NCBI GenBank assembly: GCA_041859375.1
Contig: JBHEKP010000275.1
Span: 1 to 6,776 of the forward strand
Direction: 5' to 3'
From: JBHEKP01 sp041859375
Lineage (GTDB): Bacteria; Hydrogenedentota; Hydrogenedentia; Hydrogenedentales; CAITNO01
Length of the DNA stretch: 6,776 bases
Shown here: positions 1-6,687 of the stretch, piece after piece
Layout: every line of letters starts with the position of its first letter
How positions within the stretch are numbered: position 1 is the first letter of the stretch
Translations under genes and position numbers: made by a program
Notes under the pieces: model-generated
What the model was told of the DNA's origin: nothing
Database searches by the model: none
The model's input: the letters and a program-made list of their open reading frames with translations, nothing else

Positions 1-38
1 CTGGACGCGCCGTGAACCACCCTGCAAGGAGAGCCCGA

Positions 39-1538
39 ATGAAGGCCCGGCTGTTTGGAACGCTGTTGTGCGCCGCGGCGCTTTTCACCGCGCCCGCCGC
101 GCTGCGGGCGGCGGATCAGCCGCAGTGGGGCGAGCGGCACACGCGGAACATGGTCTCCGCGGAAACGGGCCTGTCCGCCGGTTTTGATCCCGCCGCGGGG
201 CGGGGCATCCTGTGGTCGGTCCCCCTGGGCGGCGGTTCCTACAGCTCCCCCGTCATCGCCGGGGGGAAGGTCTTCATCGGCGCCAACAATTCCGAGCCCG
301 CCGATCCGCGCCACCAGGGCGACCGGGGGGTGATGCTCTGCCTGAACGAGAAGGACGGCAGCCTGTGCTGGCAGCTCGTGGTGCCGCGCACCGGCGGCGA
401 CGACTACCTGGACTGGCCGGGGGTGGGCCTGTGCTCCGAGCCGACGGTGGAGGACGGGCGTGTCTACACGGTGACCAACCGGAGCGAGGTGGTCTGCCTT
501 GACCTGGACGGGCTCGCCGACGGCAACGACGGGCCGTACACGGACGAGGCCCGCCACATGACTCCCGACGGCCAGCCGCCCATGGAGCCGGGGCCCGCCG
601 ACGCGGACATCCTGTGGCTCTTCGACATGCGCGCGGGCGTCGGCATGTACCCCCACGACTCGCAGCACACGTCCATCCTCGTGGACGGCGACCACCTCTA
701 CGTCAACACGGGCAACGGCGTGGACAACACGCACCTGAAAATACGCGCCCCGGAGGCGCCCAGCCTCATCGTGCTCGACAAGCGGACGGGCCGGCTCCTC
801 GCCAAGGACGGGGAGGGCATCGGCCCGCGCATCTTCCATTGCACCTGGTCGCCGCCCTCCCTCGGCGTGGTGAACGGGCGGCGGCTCGTGTTCTTCGGCG
901 GGCCCGACGGCGTTTGTTACGCCTTCAACGCGCTTCCCCCCGGGACGCCGGAGGCGGTGCAAACCCTTGAGCGGGTGTGGCGCTTCGACTGCGATCCGTC
1001 CTCCCCCAAGGAAAACGTGCATGAATGGTCAAAAAACACGAGGGAAGGCCCCAGCGAGATCATGGGCATGCCGGTGTTTCACAACAACCGGGTGTATGTG
1101 ACCGCGGGGGGCGACATCTGGTGGGGCAAGTACTGGGCGGTGCTCAAGTGCGTTGACGCCACGGGGACGGGCGACATCACGGCAACCGGCGAAATCTGGT
1201 CCTATCCGCTTCAGAGGAATTCCTGCGCGACCCCCGCCATCGTCAACGGGCTGGTCTTCGTCACCGACGGCAGGGGCACCGTCCACTGCGTGGACGCCGA
1301 AACCGGCCAAGCCTGCTGGACCCACGACGCGGGCAATTCCATCTGGGGCTCCGCCCTCGCGGCGGACGGCAAAGTCTATGCGGGCGCGCGCAACGGAGCC
1401 TTCTGTGTCTTCGCCGCAGAAAGGGAGAAAAAGGTTCTTTTGGAAACCAAATTCCCGGACGAGATCAACGGCACCCCCACCGCCGCCAACGGCGTGCTTT
1501 ACATCCCGACCCTCAGCCGCCTCTACGCGGTGGACTAG
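39..1538 (+). CDS. Secreted PQQ-type (BamB-like) beta-propeller protein
   Basis: This encodes a 499-residue exported protein built of repeated propeller blades of the PQQ-binding-like/BamB type. I chose the ATG at 39 over the in-frame GTG at 12 because AAGGAG (26-31) sits 7 bases upstream and a clean signal peptide then begins: MKAR, a hydrophobic core at residues 5-22, and a likely cut after ALRA (residue 24). About eight repeat units are visible, each a 'V-x-G-x-V-Y/F' strand followed by 'xxxCLD'-like or 'CxDAxTG' turns. They begin near residues 71, 134, 212, 273, 344, 398, 438 and 479, consistent with an eight-bladed propeller. In this family many members are scaffolds or sugar/sulfatase-locus proteins with no enzyme activity. 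I see no residues that establish PQQ binding. Twelve cysteines are scattered mainly on blade strands. The gene converges on the epimerase-like gene with a 7-base gap and no terminator hairpin between them. Function beyond an extracytoplasmic propeller is unknown. Confidence 0.88.
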   Translation: MKARLFGTLLCAAALFTAPAALRAADQPQWGERHTRNMVSAETGLSAGFDPAAGRGILWSVPLGGGSYSSPVIAGGKVFIGANNSEPADPRHQGDRGVMLCLNEKDGSLCWQLVVPRTGGDDYLDWPGVGLCSEPTVEDGRVYTVTNRSEVVCLDLDGLADGNDGPYTDEARHMTPDGQPPMEPGPADADILWLFDMRAGVGMYPHDSQHTSILVDGDHLYVNTGNGVDNTHLKIRAPEAPSLIVLDKRTGRLLAKDGEGIGPRIFHCTWSPPSLGVVNGRRLVFFGGPDGVCYAFNALPPGTPEAVQTLERVWRFDCDPSSPKENVHEWSKNTREGPSEIMGMPVFHNNRVYVTAGGDIWWGKYWAVLKCVDATGTGDITATGEIWSYPLQRNSCATPAIVNGLVFVTDGRGTVHCVDAETGQACWTHDAGNSIWGSALAADGKVYAGARNGAFCVFAAEREKKVLLETKFPDEINGTPTAANGVLYIPTLSRLYAVD

Positions 1539-1545
1539 GCGCTTT

Positions 1546-2493
1546 TCACACGCCCGCCTTGGCGATGCAGTCCACCATCTTCTGCAGTCCCGTTTTGGCG
1601 ACCACCTTCGGATCCATCTCCCAGTATTCGCGCTTGAAGATTTCCAGGGAGAGGGTGCGCGTGTAGCCGATGGCCTTGAGGTCCTTCAGCAACTGGCCCA
1701 GCGGCAGGATGCCGTCGCCGGGGTAGACCCGGTGCTCGTCGCCCTGCTGATCGCGGGGCACCTCGTCCAGCACGTCGTTCCAGTGGAAGTTGGCGAGCAG
1801 GCTGCCCTGGAGGTGGCGCACGCCGTTGAATCCCGAGCCGCCCCGGAACAGGTGGAAGGTGTCGGCGATGATGCAGGCCGCCGGATCATCGGCGTCCACG
1901 GCGAGGGCGCAGGCCTGGCCCAGCCGGTGCACGCCCTTCATGAAGCCCACAAACTCGATGGCCACCTTGACGCCGTAGTCCTCGCGGCCGATGCGCATCA
2001 GCTCGCGGTACTTTTCCGCGCCCCATTTCAGGTCGAAGTCGGCGCGGTCCGGCGCGGGGATGGCCGCCACGAACTCCGAGCCCACCTCGCCGGAGCGGCG
2101 CATGCGCTCGCGGGTGGCCGGGAGCGACGCGTCAAACTCCTCCTGCGTGGAGGGCATGCAGTCCCACAGGCCGATGATGTTGGGCACGAACATGCCCTTG
2201 TCCTTGATCATCGTGTTGAGGAGCTTCAGGGAGCCCTCCTCCGCCTCGAATTTCTCCAGGTCGTTGATCCACAGCTCAATGGCGTCCCAGCCCGCCTCGG
2301 CGGCGGCCTCCACCTTGCCGCGCACCGTTGCCGGGCGGATGGTGCTGGAGTTGATGGCCAGCGGCCACGGGCTGACGCCCTTCTGGTAGCGGGGGGCGGC
2401 GGCCTGCGCCGCGGTGGCGGCGGGCGCCGCAACGGCGGCGGTGGCGGCGGCGGCCCCGGAAAGGAAGGCGCGGCGGCTGAAATGCTTCGTCAT
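1546..2493 (-). CDS. Tat-exported sugar phosphate isomerase/epimerase-like TIM barrel protein
   Basis: This 315-residue protein belongs to the xylose-isomerase-like TIM barrel (AP endonuclease 2) superfamily. I chose the ATG at 2493 because AGGGAGA (2501-2507) lies 7 bases upstream and a twin-arginine signal starts at once: SRRAFL at residues 6-11, then an Ala-rich segment to about residue 33. The longer in-frame ATG at 2571 falls inside the predicted -35 box and has no signal sequence. Barrel landmarks are GWDAIELW (68-75), VAIEFVGF (177-184), ADTFHLFRGG (210-219), FHWNDV (236-241), a YPGDG loop (257-261) and LSLEIF (281-286). Glu180, Asp211, His237 and Glu284 occupy the positions of the usual divalent-metal ligands, so the site looks intact. 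Family members interconvert ketoses or epimerise sugars and inositols; the substrate here is unknown. Tat export suggests folding, possibly with metal, before crossing the membrane. The gene is divergent from the glycosidase-like gene. Confidence 0.9.
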   Translation of the reverse strand: MTKHFSRRAFLSGAAAATAAVAAPAATAAQAAAPRYQKGVSPWPLAINSSTIRPATVRGKVEAAAEAGWDAIELWINDLEKFEAEEGSLKLLNTMIKDKGMFVPNIIGLWDCMPSTQEEFDASLPATRERMRRSGEVGSEFVAAIPAPDRADFDLKWGAEKYRELMRIGREDYGVKVAIEFVGFMKGVHRLGQACALAVDADDPAACIIADTFHLFRGGSGFNGVRHLQGSLLANFHWNDVLDEVPRDQQGDEHRVYPGDGILPLGQLLKDLKAIGYTRTLSLEIFKREYWEMDPKVVAKTGLQKMVDCIAKAGV

Positions 2494-2542
2494 GGTGGGG
2501 TCTCCCTGCGTTGTCCGCGGTTGGCTCCGGTTGTGAGCGGCC

Positions 2543-2571
2543 ATTTTAACGAAAACGCGGGCAAAAGTCAT
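2543..2571 (-). promoter_or_regulatory. Sigma70-like promoter of the epimerase-like gene
   Basis: Read on the minus strand, ATGACT (2566-2571) is separated by exactly 17 bases from TAAAAT (2543-2548). These match the TTGACA and TATAAT consensus at 4 and 5 of 6 positions. Transcription would begin near 2536, giving a leader of roughly 43 bases before the ATG at 2493. The match stands out because the surrounding DNA is very GC-rich. No sigma factor of this organism is known, so the assignment is inferred from consensus alone. Confidence 0.5.
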
Positions 2572-2694
2572 ACCCGCGCGCCCGGCGGGGCTGCGCGCAA
2601 AGACCGCCGCTGCTGCTGCCGGTGACGCGGCAGGCAGGGCGTCCCCTTTTTCGATTCCCCGCCCGTTTCGTGCCCGTTTTGCGGGGCGTTTTCA

Positions 2695-2708
2695 CACCCG
2701 CCGGGGTG
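2695..2708. repeat. Small perfect inverted repeat upstream of the rightward promoter
   Basis: CACCC (2695-2699) and GGGTG (2704-2708) are perfect complements around GCCG. The repeat ends 4 bases before the -35 candidate of the glycosidase-like gene. The position would suit an operator, or an upstream activator half-site pair. At 5 bases per arm in GC-rich DNA it could also be chance. Confidence 0.3.
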
Positions 2709-2712
2709 CCCC

Positions 2713-2742
2713 TTTACCGGCGCGGTTCCGGGGGCCTATACT
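2713..2742 (+). promoter_or_regulatory. Sigma70-like promoter of the glycosidase-like gene
   Basis: TTTACC (2713-2718) and TATACT (2737-2742) are 18 bases apart and match the -35 and -10 consensus at 4 and 5 of 6 positions. Transcription would begin near 2749, leaving a leader of about 70 bases before the ATG at 2820. This is the best promoter-like match I found on the plus strand of the gap, and its placement agrees with the chosen start codon rather than the longer frame beginning at 2622. Confidence 0.5.
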
Positions 2743-2819
2743 GGCCGGGCCGCCAGGGCGGCGGGCGCGCAACGGAACAACGCAGGCCGCGGGTTCCGGC
2801 GCGCCGGGAGGGTTGTGTG

Positions 2820-4310
2820 ATGGTTGCATTGCTTGCGCTGTTTTGCCTTTCGCTGGAGGCGGTTCCGCCCGCCGGGGGGGGCCATGCGGAGGACATCGGA
2901 TCGCGCCGGGAGCTTTTCTGGGACGAGCACCTCATCGACACCGGAAAAACAACGGCGGTGCTGACGCTGCACCGGCCCCAGCCGAGGGAAATCGTCATGA
3001 ACAGCGACGAGCCCTGGGAGGGGGACGGCGGGGGCTATTACAACCTGCTCAACGATGACGGCCTGTACCGGATGTACTATCTGGCCGGGAAACAGCTCAA
3101 CGCAGACGGCACCAAGCTAAGCAGCCAGCCCTTTTCGGTGTGCTACGCCGAAAGCCGGGACGGCAAGGCCTGGGTGAAGCCGAAGCTGGGGATATGCGCG
3201 TTCAACGGCATGCGCGAAAACAACATTATCCTCGACAGCGCCACGGCCAGGTTCGACAACTTTTCCGTGTTCAAGGACGCCAACCCCGCCTGCCCGCCGG
3301 AGGAGCGCTACAAGGGTGTGGGCGTGGACGAGAACGATCATTACCTGTGGTGCTTCACCAGCGCCGACGGACTCCGCTTCACCAAGGCGTGGCCCATGAC
3401 GAACAAGGGCAGGTTCGACACGCTCAACATCGCCTTCTGGGACCGGCACGCCGGAAAGTACCGCTGCTACATCCGCGACTTCCACAACATACCCGGCGGC
3501 GACCTGAACGCGGGCGTCCGCGACATCCGCTGGATGGTTTCGGAGGATTTCAAAAACTGGTCCGACCCGGTGATGCTCGATTTCGGCGGCGGGGAGGACT
3601 ACCCGCTCTACACCAACGCGGCGCAGCCCTATTACCGCGCCGACCACATGTTCGTCGGATTCCCGTCGCGCTATGTGGAGCGCGGGGAATGGACCGGAAA
3701 CTTCGAGCAGATGCCCGGCGCGGAGCGGCGCAGGGCGCGCATGCAGGGCCATCCGCGCTTCGGCCTCGCCGTCACCGACTGCGTGTTCATGTCGTCCCGC
3801 GACGGCGCGAAGTGGAAACGGTGGGACGAGGCCTTCATGACGCCCGGCCCCGAGGAGCCCAACAACTGGGTCTACGGCGACTGCTATCCCGCCACCGGCA
3901 TGATTGAAACCGCGAACGACCGGCCCGGCCTGCCGAACGAGCTCTCCATGTATTCCGCCGAGGGGCACTGGTCCATGAAATACCACAGCCTGCGCCGCCA
4001 CACCCTGCGCGTGGACGGGTTCGTCTCGTACAACGCGCCCCACAAGCCCGCCACCGTGGTCACCAAACCCTTTGTTTTCGCGGGCAGGTCGCTGTCGCTC
4101 AACTTCGCCACCTCGGCCATGGGCTACGTCAGGATTCGGCTCGTCGGCGGGGACCAGACACTGGAGTCCGTGGAGCTTTTCGGCGACACGCTGGACCGCA
4201 TCGTCCCCTTCCAGAACGGGGAGGCCGCCGCGCTGTCCGGAAAACCGGTCGTGATGGAAATCACCCTGAGCGACGCGGACCTCTATTCCTTCAAGTTCAA
4301 CGCGGACTGA
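2820..4310 (+). CDS. Secreted glycosidase-like five-bladed-propeller protein
   Basis: This 496-residue protein resembles the GH43/GH32-like propeller proteins common in Planctomycetes and Verrucomicrobia, often left as hypothetical. The ATG at 2820 has GGGAGGG (2806-2812) 7 bases upstream and is followed by a short signal peptide (hydrophobic residues 2-13, likely cut after GHA near 23). A GTG at 2817 is a possible alternative. The mature part opens with RELFWDEHLID (30-40). Blade motifs of the 'S-x-D-G-x-x-W' type follow at ESRDGKAW (111-118), TSADGLRF (180-187), VSEDFKNW (240-247) and SSRDGAKW (325-332), with FWDRHAGKYRCY (206-217) and SRYVERGEW (283-291) between. After about residue 400 (VDGFVSYNAP) the chain looks like a C-terminal beta-sandwich. 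Acidic residues are frequent on blade strands, but I cannot assign a catalytic pair, so enzyme activity is inference. The 3' end overlaps the lemA-like gene by 28 bases tail to tail. Confidence 0.82.
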   Translation: MVALLALFCLSLEAVPPAGGGHAEDIGSRRELFWDEHLIDTGKTTAVLTLHRPQPREIVMNSDEPWEGDGGGYYNLLNDDGLYRMYYLAGKQLNADGTKLSSQPFSVCYAESRDGKAWVKPKLGICAFNGMRENNIILDSATARFDNFSVFKDANPACPPEERYKGVGVDENDHYLWCFTSADGLRFTKAWPMTNKGRFDTLNIAFWDRHAGKYRCYIRDFHNIPGGDLNAGVRDIRWMVSEDFKNWSDPVMLDFGGGEDYPLYTNAAQPYYRADHMFVGFPSRYVERGEWTGNFEQMPGAERRRARMQGHPRFGLAVTDCVFMSSRDGAKWKRWDEAFMTPGPEEPNNWVYGDCYPATGMIETANDRPGLPNELSMYSAEGHWSMKYHSLRRHTLRVDGFVSYNAPHKPATVVTKPFVFAGRSLSLNFATSAMGYVRIRLVGGDQTLESVELFGDTLDRIVPFQNGEAAALSGKPVVMEITLSDADLYSFKFNAD

Positions 4311-4888
4311 GGCGGGCCCCCCTGCCGACCCATGTCCACCGCGGGCGCATGGCGCACCGCCGCGCCCTCAACCTCAAAGAACTCCTCCCCCCTGAAGCCG
4401 AAAAGGTTGGCGATCAGGTTGCTGGGGACGGTCTGCACAAGGTTGTTGATCTCCCGCACGTTTCCGTTGTAGAAACGGCGGGCGGCCTGGAGCCGGTCCT
4501 CCGTGTTTGCCAGCTCCTCCTGCAGACGCAAAAACCCGTCCGCCGCCCTGAGTTCCGGATAGGACTCGGCCACGGCGATCAGCCGGTTGAGCGCGCGGAC
4601 CAGTTCGTTTTCCGGCCGGGCCTGCTCAAGCGGGGATCCCGTCGCGCGGACGCATTCCGCCCGGAGCCGGGCCACCTCCTCGAACACGCCCTTTTCGTGG
4701 GCGGCGTACCCCCTCACCGCGGCCACAAGGTTGGGGATCAGGTCGTACCGGCGCTTTAGTTCGGTGTCGATGTTGGACCACGCCTCGCGGCAGTGGTTGC
4801 GCAGCCGGACAAGGCGGTTGAACACGATCAGAACCCACAAAAGGCCCGCGGCGGCAAGCCCCGTCAGAATGTATGCGGCGGAATCCAC
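4283..4888 (-). CDS. lemA: LemA family membrane protein
   Basis: This 201-residue protein matches the LemA family: one N-terminal membrane helix (about residues 5-23) followed by a helical bundle. Hallmarks are FNRLVRLRN (23-31), the AWSNIDTELKRRYDLIPNLV core (36-55), GYAAHEKGVFEEVARLR (60-76), AESYPELRA (107-115), LQEELANTEDRLQAARRFYN (122-141) and VPSNLIANLFGF (154-165). Its length is normal for the family. The start is a GTG at 4888, preceded by GGAGA (4896-4900) at 7 bases; upstream in-frame ATG codons would add a tail with no family similarity. LemA proteins occur widely in bacteria, but their biochemical role is not firmly established. It lies 40 bases downstream of the unknown membrane protein gene on the same strand, very likely one transcript. 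The TPM-domain partner often found beside lemA is not present on the downstream side here. The 3' end overlaps the convergent glycosidase-like gene. Confidence 0.92.
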   Translation of the reverse strand: MDSAAYILTGLAAAGLLWVLIVFNRLVRLRNHCREAWSNIDTELKRRYDLIPNLVAAVRGYAAHEKGVFEEVARLRAECVRATGSPLEQARPENELVRALNRLIAVAESYPELRAADGFLRLQEELANTEDRLQAARRFYNGNVREINNLVQTVPSNLIANLFGFRGEEFFEVEGAAVRHAPAVDMGRQGGPPQSALNLKE

Positions 4889-4928
4889 CTTCTCTTCTCC
4901 ATGCCCCTGCCGGGCGGCCCCAACACCA

Positions 4929-5591
4929 TCATGCCAACAGGTATTTCGGGAACTGCTCCCGGACCTCAACCAGCGTGTCCAGCCACCGGGGAACCTCTTC
5001 GGGGTTCATGCGCTTCATGTTCACCCACACCGCGAGCCAGTCCCGTTCAATCTCGATCGAAATGTCCCGGTGGTCGAGCAGGTATTCCATCATGCGCCCG
5101 TGGCAGATGTCATAGGCGAACTTTTTGTCGTCCGCGCGGACCGTGAAGGCCCGCGAGAATTCGACGGACTCAAAGTCTATGTCCGCGTAGCCGAGGGCCT
5201 GGCCGATTTTCGACAGGGCGTTTTCCGGATAGATGCGCGTTTCGGGAAAGGACTTCGGGAGTTGCAGCATGAAGAAGCTGAAGTGCACGCGCTTGGCCTC
5301 CTCTCCCGACCCGATGGTGTAGTGGTAGTCAAAGGCCAGCACCTGGTGGTCCCGGTACCGTCCCGCCAGAATGTTTGCGGCGTACCGGGAGTGCCCGCAA
5401 TTAAGCGCGTTGAGAAATTTATATGTCTTTGGGATGCGGCGGCTCTTCCAGTGGTAGTCCAATTGCAGGCGCTTCGCCAGTTCGCGGAACGCCTCGGTGC
5501 GGCGGCGCTGCATCACCAGCCCGATTGTGATGATGACAATGACCGCCGCGATGATCAGCAGGCATATGAATGTTGGGCCCAGTTGTTCCAT
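4929..5591 (-). CDS. Membrane-anchored protein of unknown function, upstream of lemA
   Basis: This 220-residue protein has one strong membrane helix at residues 7-27 (FICLL...ITIGLV), followed by MQRRR, so the C-terminal domain probably faces the cytoplasm by the positive-inside rule. The soluble part contains AANILAGRYRDHQVLAFDYHYTIGSG in two blocks (71-80, 81-96), then LPKSFPETRIYPENALSKIG (111-130) and GYADIDFESVEFSRAFTV (134-151), and ends in PRWLDTLVEV (201-210). From memory, proteins with the 'FDY-x-Y', 'IDFES' and 'FSR' pattern recur as uncharacterised membrane proteins in many bacteria, sometimes near lemA; I cannot name a domain with certainty. No catalytic motif is evident. The start at 5591 has only a weak ribosome binding site (GGGA about 11 bases upstream), but the helix begins immediately and a well-spaced promoter lies just upstream. 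It is probably cotranscribed with lemA. Confidence 0.8.
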   Translation of the reverse strand: MEQLGPTFICLLIIAAVIVIITIGLVMQRRRTEAFRELAKRLQLDYHWKSRRIPKTYKFLNALNCGHSRYAANILAGRYRDHQVLAFDYHYTIGSGEEAKRVHFSFFMLQLPKSFPETRIYPENALSKIGQALGYADIDFESVEFSRAFTVRADDKKFAYDICHGRMMEYLLDHRDISIEIERDWLAVWVNMKRMNPEEVPRWLDTLVEVREQFPKYLLA

Positions 5592-5618
5592 TGCGTGTCG
5601 TATCCCAAATCCCCGGCA

Positions 5619-5647
5619 AGTCTAGGGCATGGGCGGTTTCTTTTCAA
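5619..5647 (-). promoter_or_regulatory. Sigma70-like promoter of the lemA two-gene unit
   Basis: On the minus strand, TTGAAA (5642-5647) and TAGACT (5619-5624) are separated by exactly 17 bases and match the consensus boxes at 5 and 4 of 6 positions. Transcription would begin near 5612, about 20 bases before the start codon at 5591. It lies inside the 62-base gap after the NGN-repeat propeller gene, so the lemA unit need not depend on readthrough from that gene. Confidence 0.55.
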
Positions 5648-5653
5648 GCCATT

Positions 5654-6595
5654 CTAATGGATGATTTCGCCCCGCGTCGCGTCGCCGGGCACGTCGAGAA
5701 GCTGCACGCTGGAGATGGTCTTCATCCTTTCATGATCGTGGAAGGTCCAGACCACCTTCTTGTCCGGGGTGACCTCGATCAGGTGCGGGGCGCTGCCCAA
5801 TTCGCTGTGGCCCAGAAAATTCGCCAGCACCGTGTTGCCGTTCGGCAGTCGCTGAAACCCCGCCGCCAGTTTCAGCGAAACGCCCGGCAGCTCGTCGTGT
5901 GCGATTTTCCAGACAACCCTGCCGTCCCCGTCCGCCTCGAAAATCATGCTCTCCTTCCTCAGGTCCCCGCAGGTCACCACCGTGTTCCCGTTCGGCAGGC
6001 GCGCCGCGCTGCGCGCACCGCCCGGCGCGGCCGCCTCCCACACCACGGCACCCCTGGCATCATACTCGCGCACCATCTCCTCCGCGTACAGGCAGACCAG
6101 GTAATTGCCCTTCGCCGTCTTGCGGACGTTGCGCATGTAATTATGGCCGCCGTCGGTCCCCTCCGGCAGCAGGCGCAGCTCAAACACGCACTTGCCGGAC
6201 GGGTCTATCTCCGCCAGGCGGCCCGCGTTGCACTCGCCCACCAGCGTGTTGCCGTCTGCCAGCCGCTGGAGGCCGTGGATCTCGCTGGCCGACGCGTACT
6301 TAAACACCGTCTCCTTGCCGGGGGTCACCTCAACCACGCCGTGGGTGATGTTGAACAGCAGGTTCCCGTTTGGCAGCGCCCACAGCTCGTTGCAGCCGCC
6401 GGTCTCATACTCCCACTCCACACGGCCCTCCGGCGAAACGATGAACACCCTCCCGTCCGTGATGTCCACGCACGCGAAACGGTGGCCCGCCCCCGTCTGC
6501 ACCCGCCGCGGCGCGGGGTCCGCGGCGGTCGGGAGGGACAGCAAAAACAACAGCACCAACACAACGATACTGCGGCCGGCAATGCACCCTCTCAT
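5654..6595 (-). CDS. Secreted six-repeat NGN-type beta-propeller protein
   Basis: This 313-residue exported protein begins with a signal peptide (hydrophobic residues 9-21, likely cut after TAA or TAADPA near 25-28). I chose the ATG at 6595 because GGAGA precedes it by 8 bases; the ATG at 6610 lacks a good site. The frame remains open upstream through the tRNA, which is not coding. The mature part consists of repeats of roughly 40-50 residues that pair a 'D-x-x-G-x-V-V-W' strand (52-64, 89-100, 129-140, 177-188, 220-231, 274-285) with an 'L-P-N-G-N-T-L-V' strand (73-81, 112-120, 160-168, 200-208, 250-258). This gives a probable six-bladed propeller. The repeat style resembles arylsulfotransferase-like and PQQ-like propellers, but I cannot confirm the catalytic histidine/arginine set of arylsulfotransferases, so an enzyme role is not supported. 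It may bind a ligand or partner outside the cytoplasm. Confidence 0.85.
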   Translation of the reverse strand: MRGCIAGRSIVVLVLLFLLSLPTAADPAPRRVQTGAGHRFACVDITDGRVFIVSPEGRVEWEYETGGCNELWALPNGNLLFNITHGVVEVTPGKETVFKYASASEIHGLQRLADGNTLVGECNAGRLAEIDPSGKCVFELRLLPEGTDGGHNYMRNVRKTAKGNYLVCLYAEEMVREYDARGAVVWEAAAPGGARSAARLPNGNTVVTCGDLRKESMIFEADGDGRVVWKIAHDELPGVSLKLAAGFQRLPNGNTVLANFLGHSELGSAPHLIEVTPDKKVVWTFHDHERMKTISSVQLLDVPGDATRGEIIH

Positions 6596-6642
6596 CTGTG
6601 CGTTCTCCATTCGATGCCGTCTCGTTGTTTCCGCATAACCCA

Positions 6643-6651
6643 TGCTATACT
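6643..6651 (+). promoter_or_regulatory. Extended -10 promoter of the tRNA-Leu gene
   Basis: TGCTATACT (6643-6651) is an extended -10 element: TG, one base, then TATACT with 5 of 6 consensus positions. A weak -35-like TTGTTT lies at 6625-6630 with a short 15-base spacer, which an extended -10 can tolerate. Transcription would start near 6658, about 30 bases before the tRNA. It sits in the 92-base gap that separates the tRNA from the divergent propeller gene. I found no convincing promoter for that propeller gene in the same gap. Confidence 0.5.
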
Positions 6652-6687
6652 CTAACTGCTTGGACCCAGCCGCGTCGAACGCCCCAC

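Larger units (their letters stand above)
2494..2819. promoter_or_regulatory. Divergent intergenic control region
   Basis: This 326-base gap separates the start codons of the epimerase-like gene (leftward) and the glycosidase-like gene (rightward). It holds one sigma70-like promoter candidate for each direction, an inverted repeat just upstream of the rightward -35 box, and the two ribosome binding sites (2501-2507 on the minus strand, 2806-2812 on the plus strand). About 140 bases between the two -35 boxes (2572-2712) contain no gene that I can support. This is enough room for a regulator site, but no operator with a known consensus is recognisable. Confidence 0.6.

Noticed and set aside
39..1538. 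A PQQ-dependent dehydrogenase
   Set aside because: The repeats fit the propeller class, but the cofactor and catalytic residues of alcohol or glucose dehydrogenases are not evident and the protein is shorter than typical methanol or alcohol dehydrogenases.
1153..2625. A long open plus-strand frame of 490 codons across the end of the PQQ-type gene and the epimerase-like gene
   Set aside because: It is antisense to a gene with clear family motifs and in another frame of the first gene. Its product is low-complexity and Arg/Ala/Pro/His-rich, as expected from GC-rich shadow frames.
2616..2651. A hairpin (CTGCC/GGCAG, 2616-2633) followed by a run of five T
   Set aside because: The T run starts 13 bases after a weak 5-bp stem and no gene ends there, so it is not a credible intrinsic terminator.
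3117..4043. A minus-strand frame of 308 codons inside the glycosidase-like gene
   Set aside because: It is an antisense shadow of a coherent propeller gene, and its product is compositionally biased with no motif.
5654..6595. An arylsulfate sulfotransferase
   Set aside because: The NGN/VVW repeats are similar in style, but the protein is much shorter than the characterised enzymes and the histidine/arginine catalytic set cannot be identified.
4587..6655. Two long plus-strand frames (4587-5657 and 5570-6655) opposite lemA, its partner and the NGN propeller
   Set aside because: Both lack ribosome binding sites and family motifs, and they lie antisense to genes with signal peptides, promoters and recognisable repeats.
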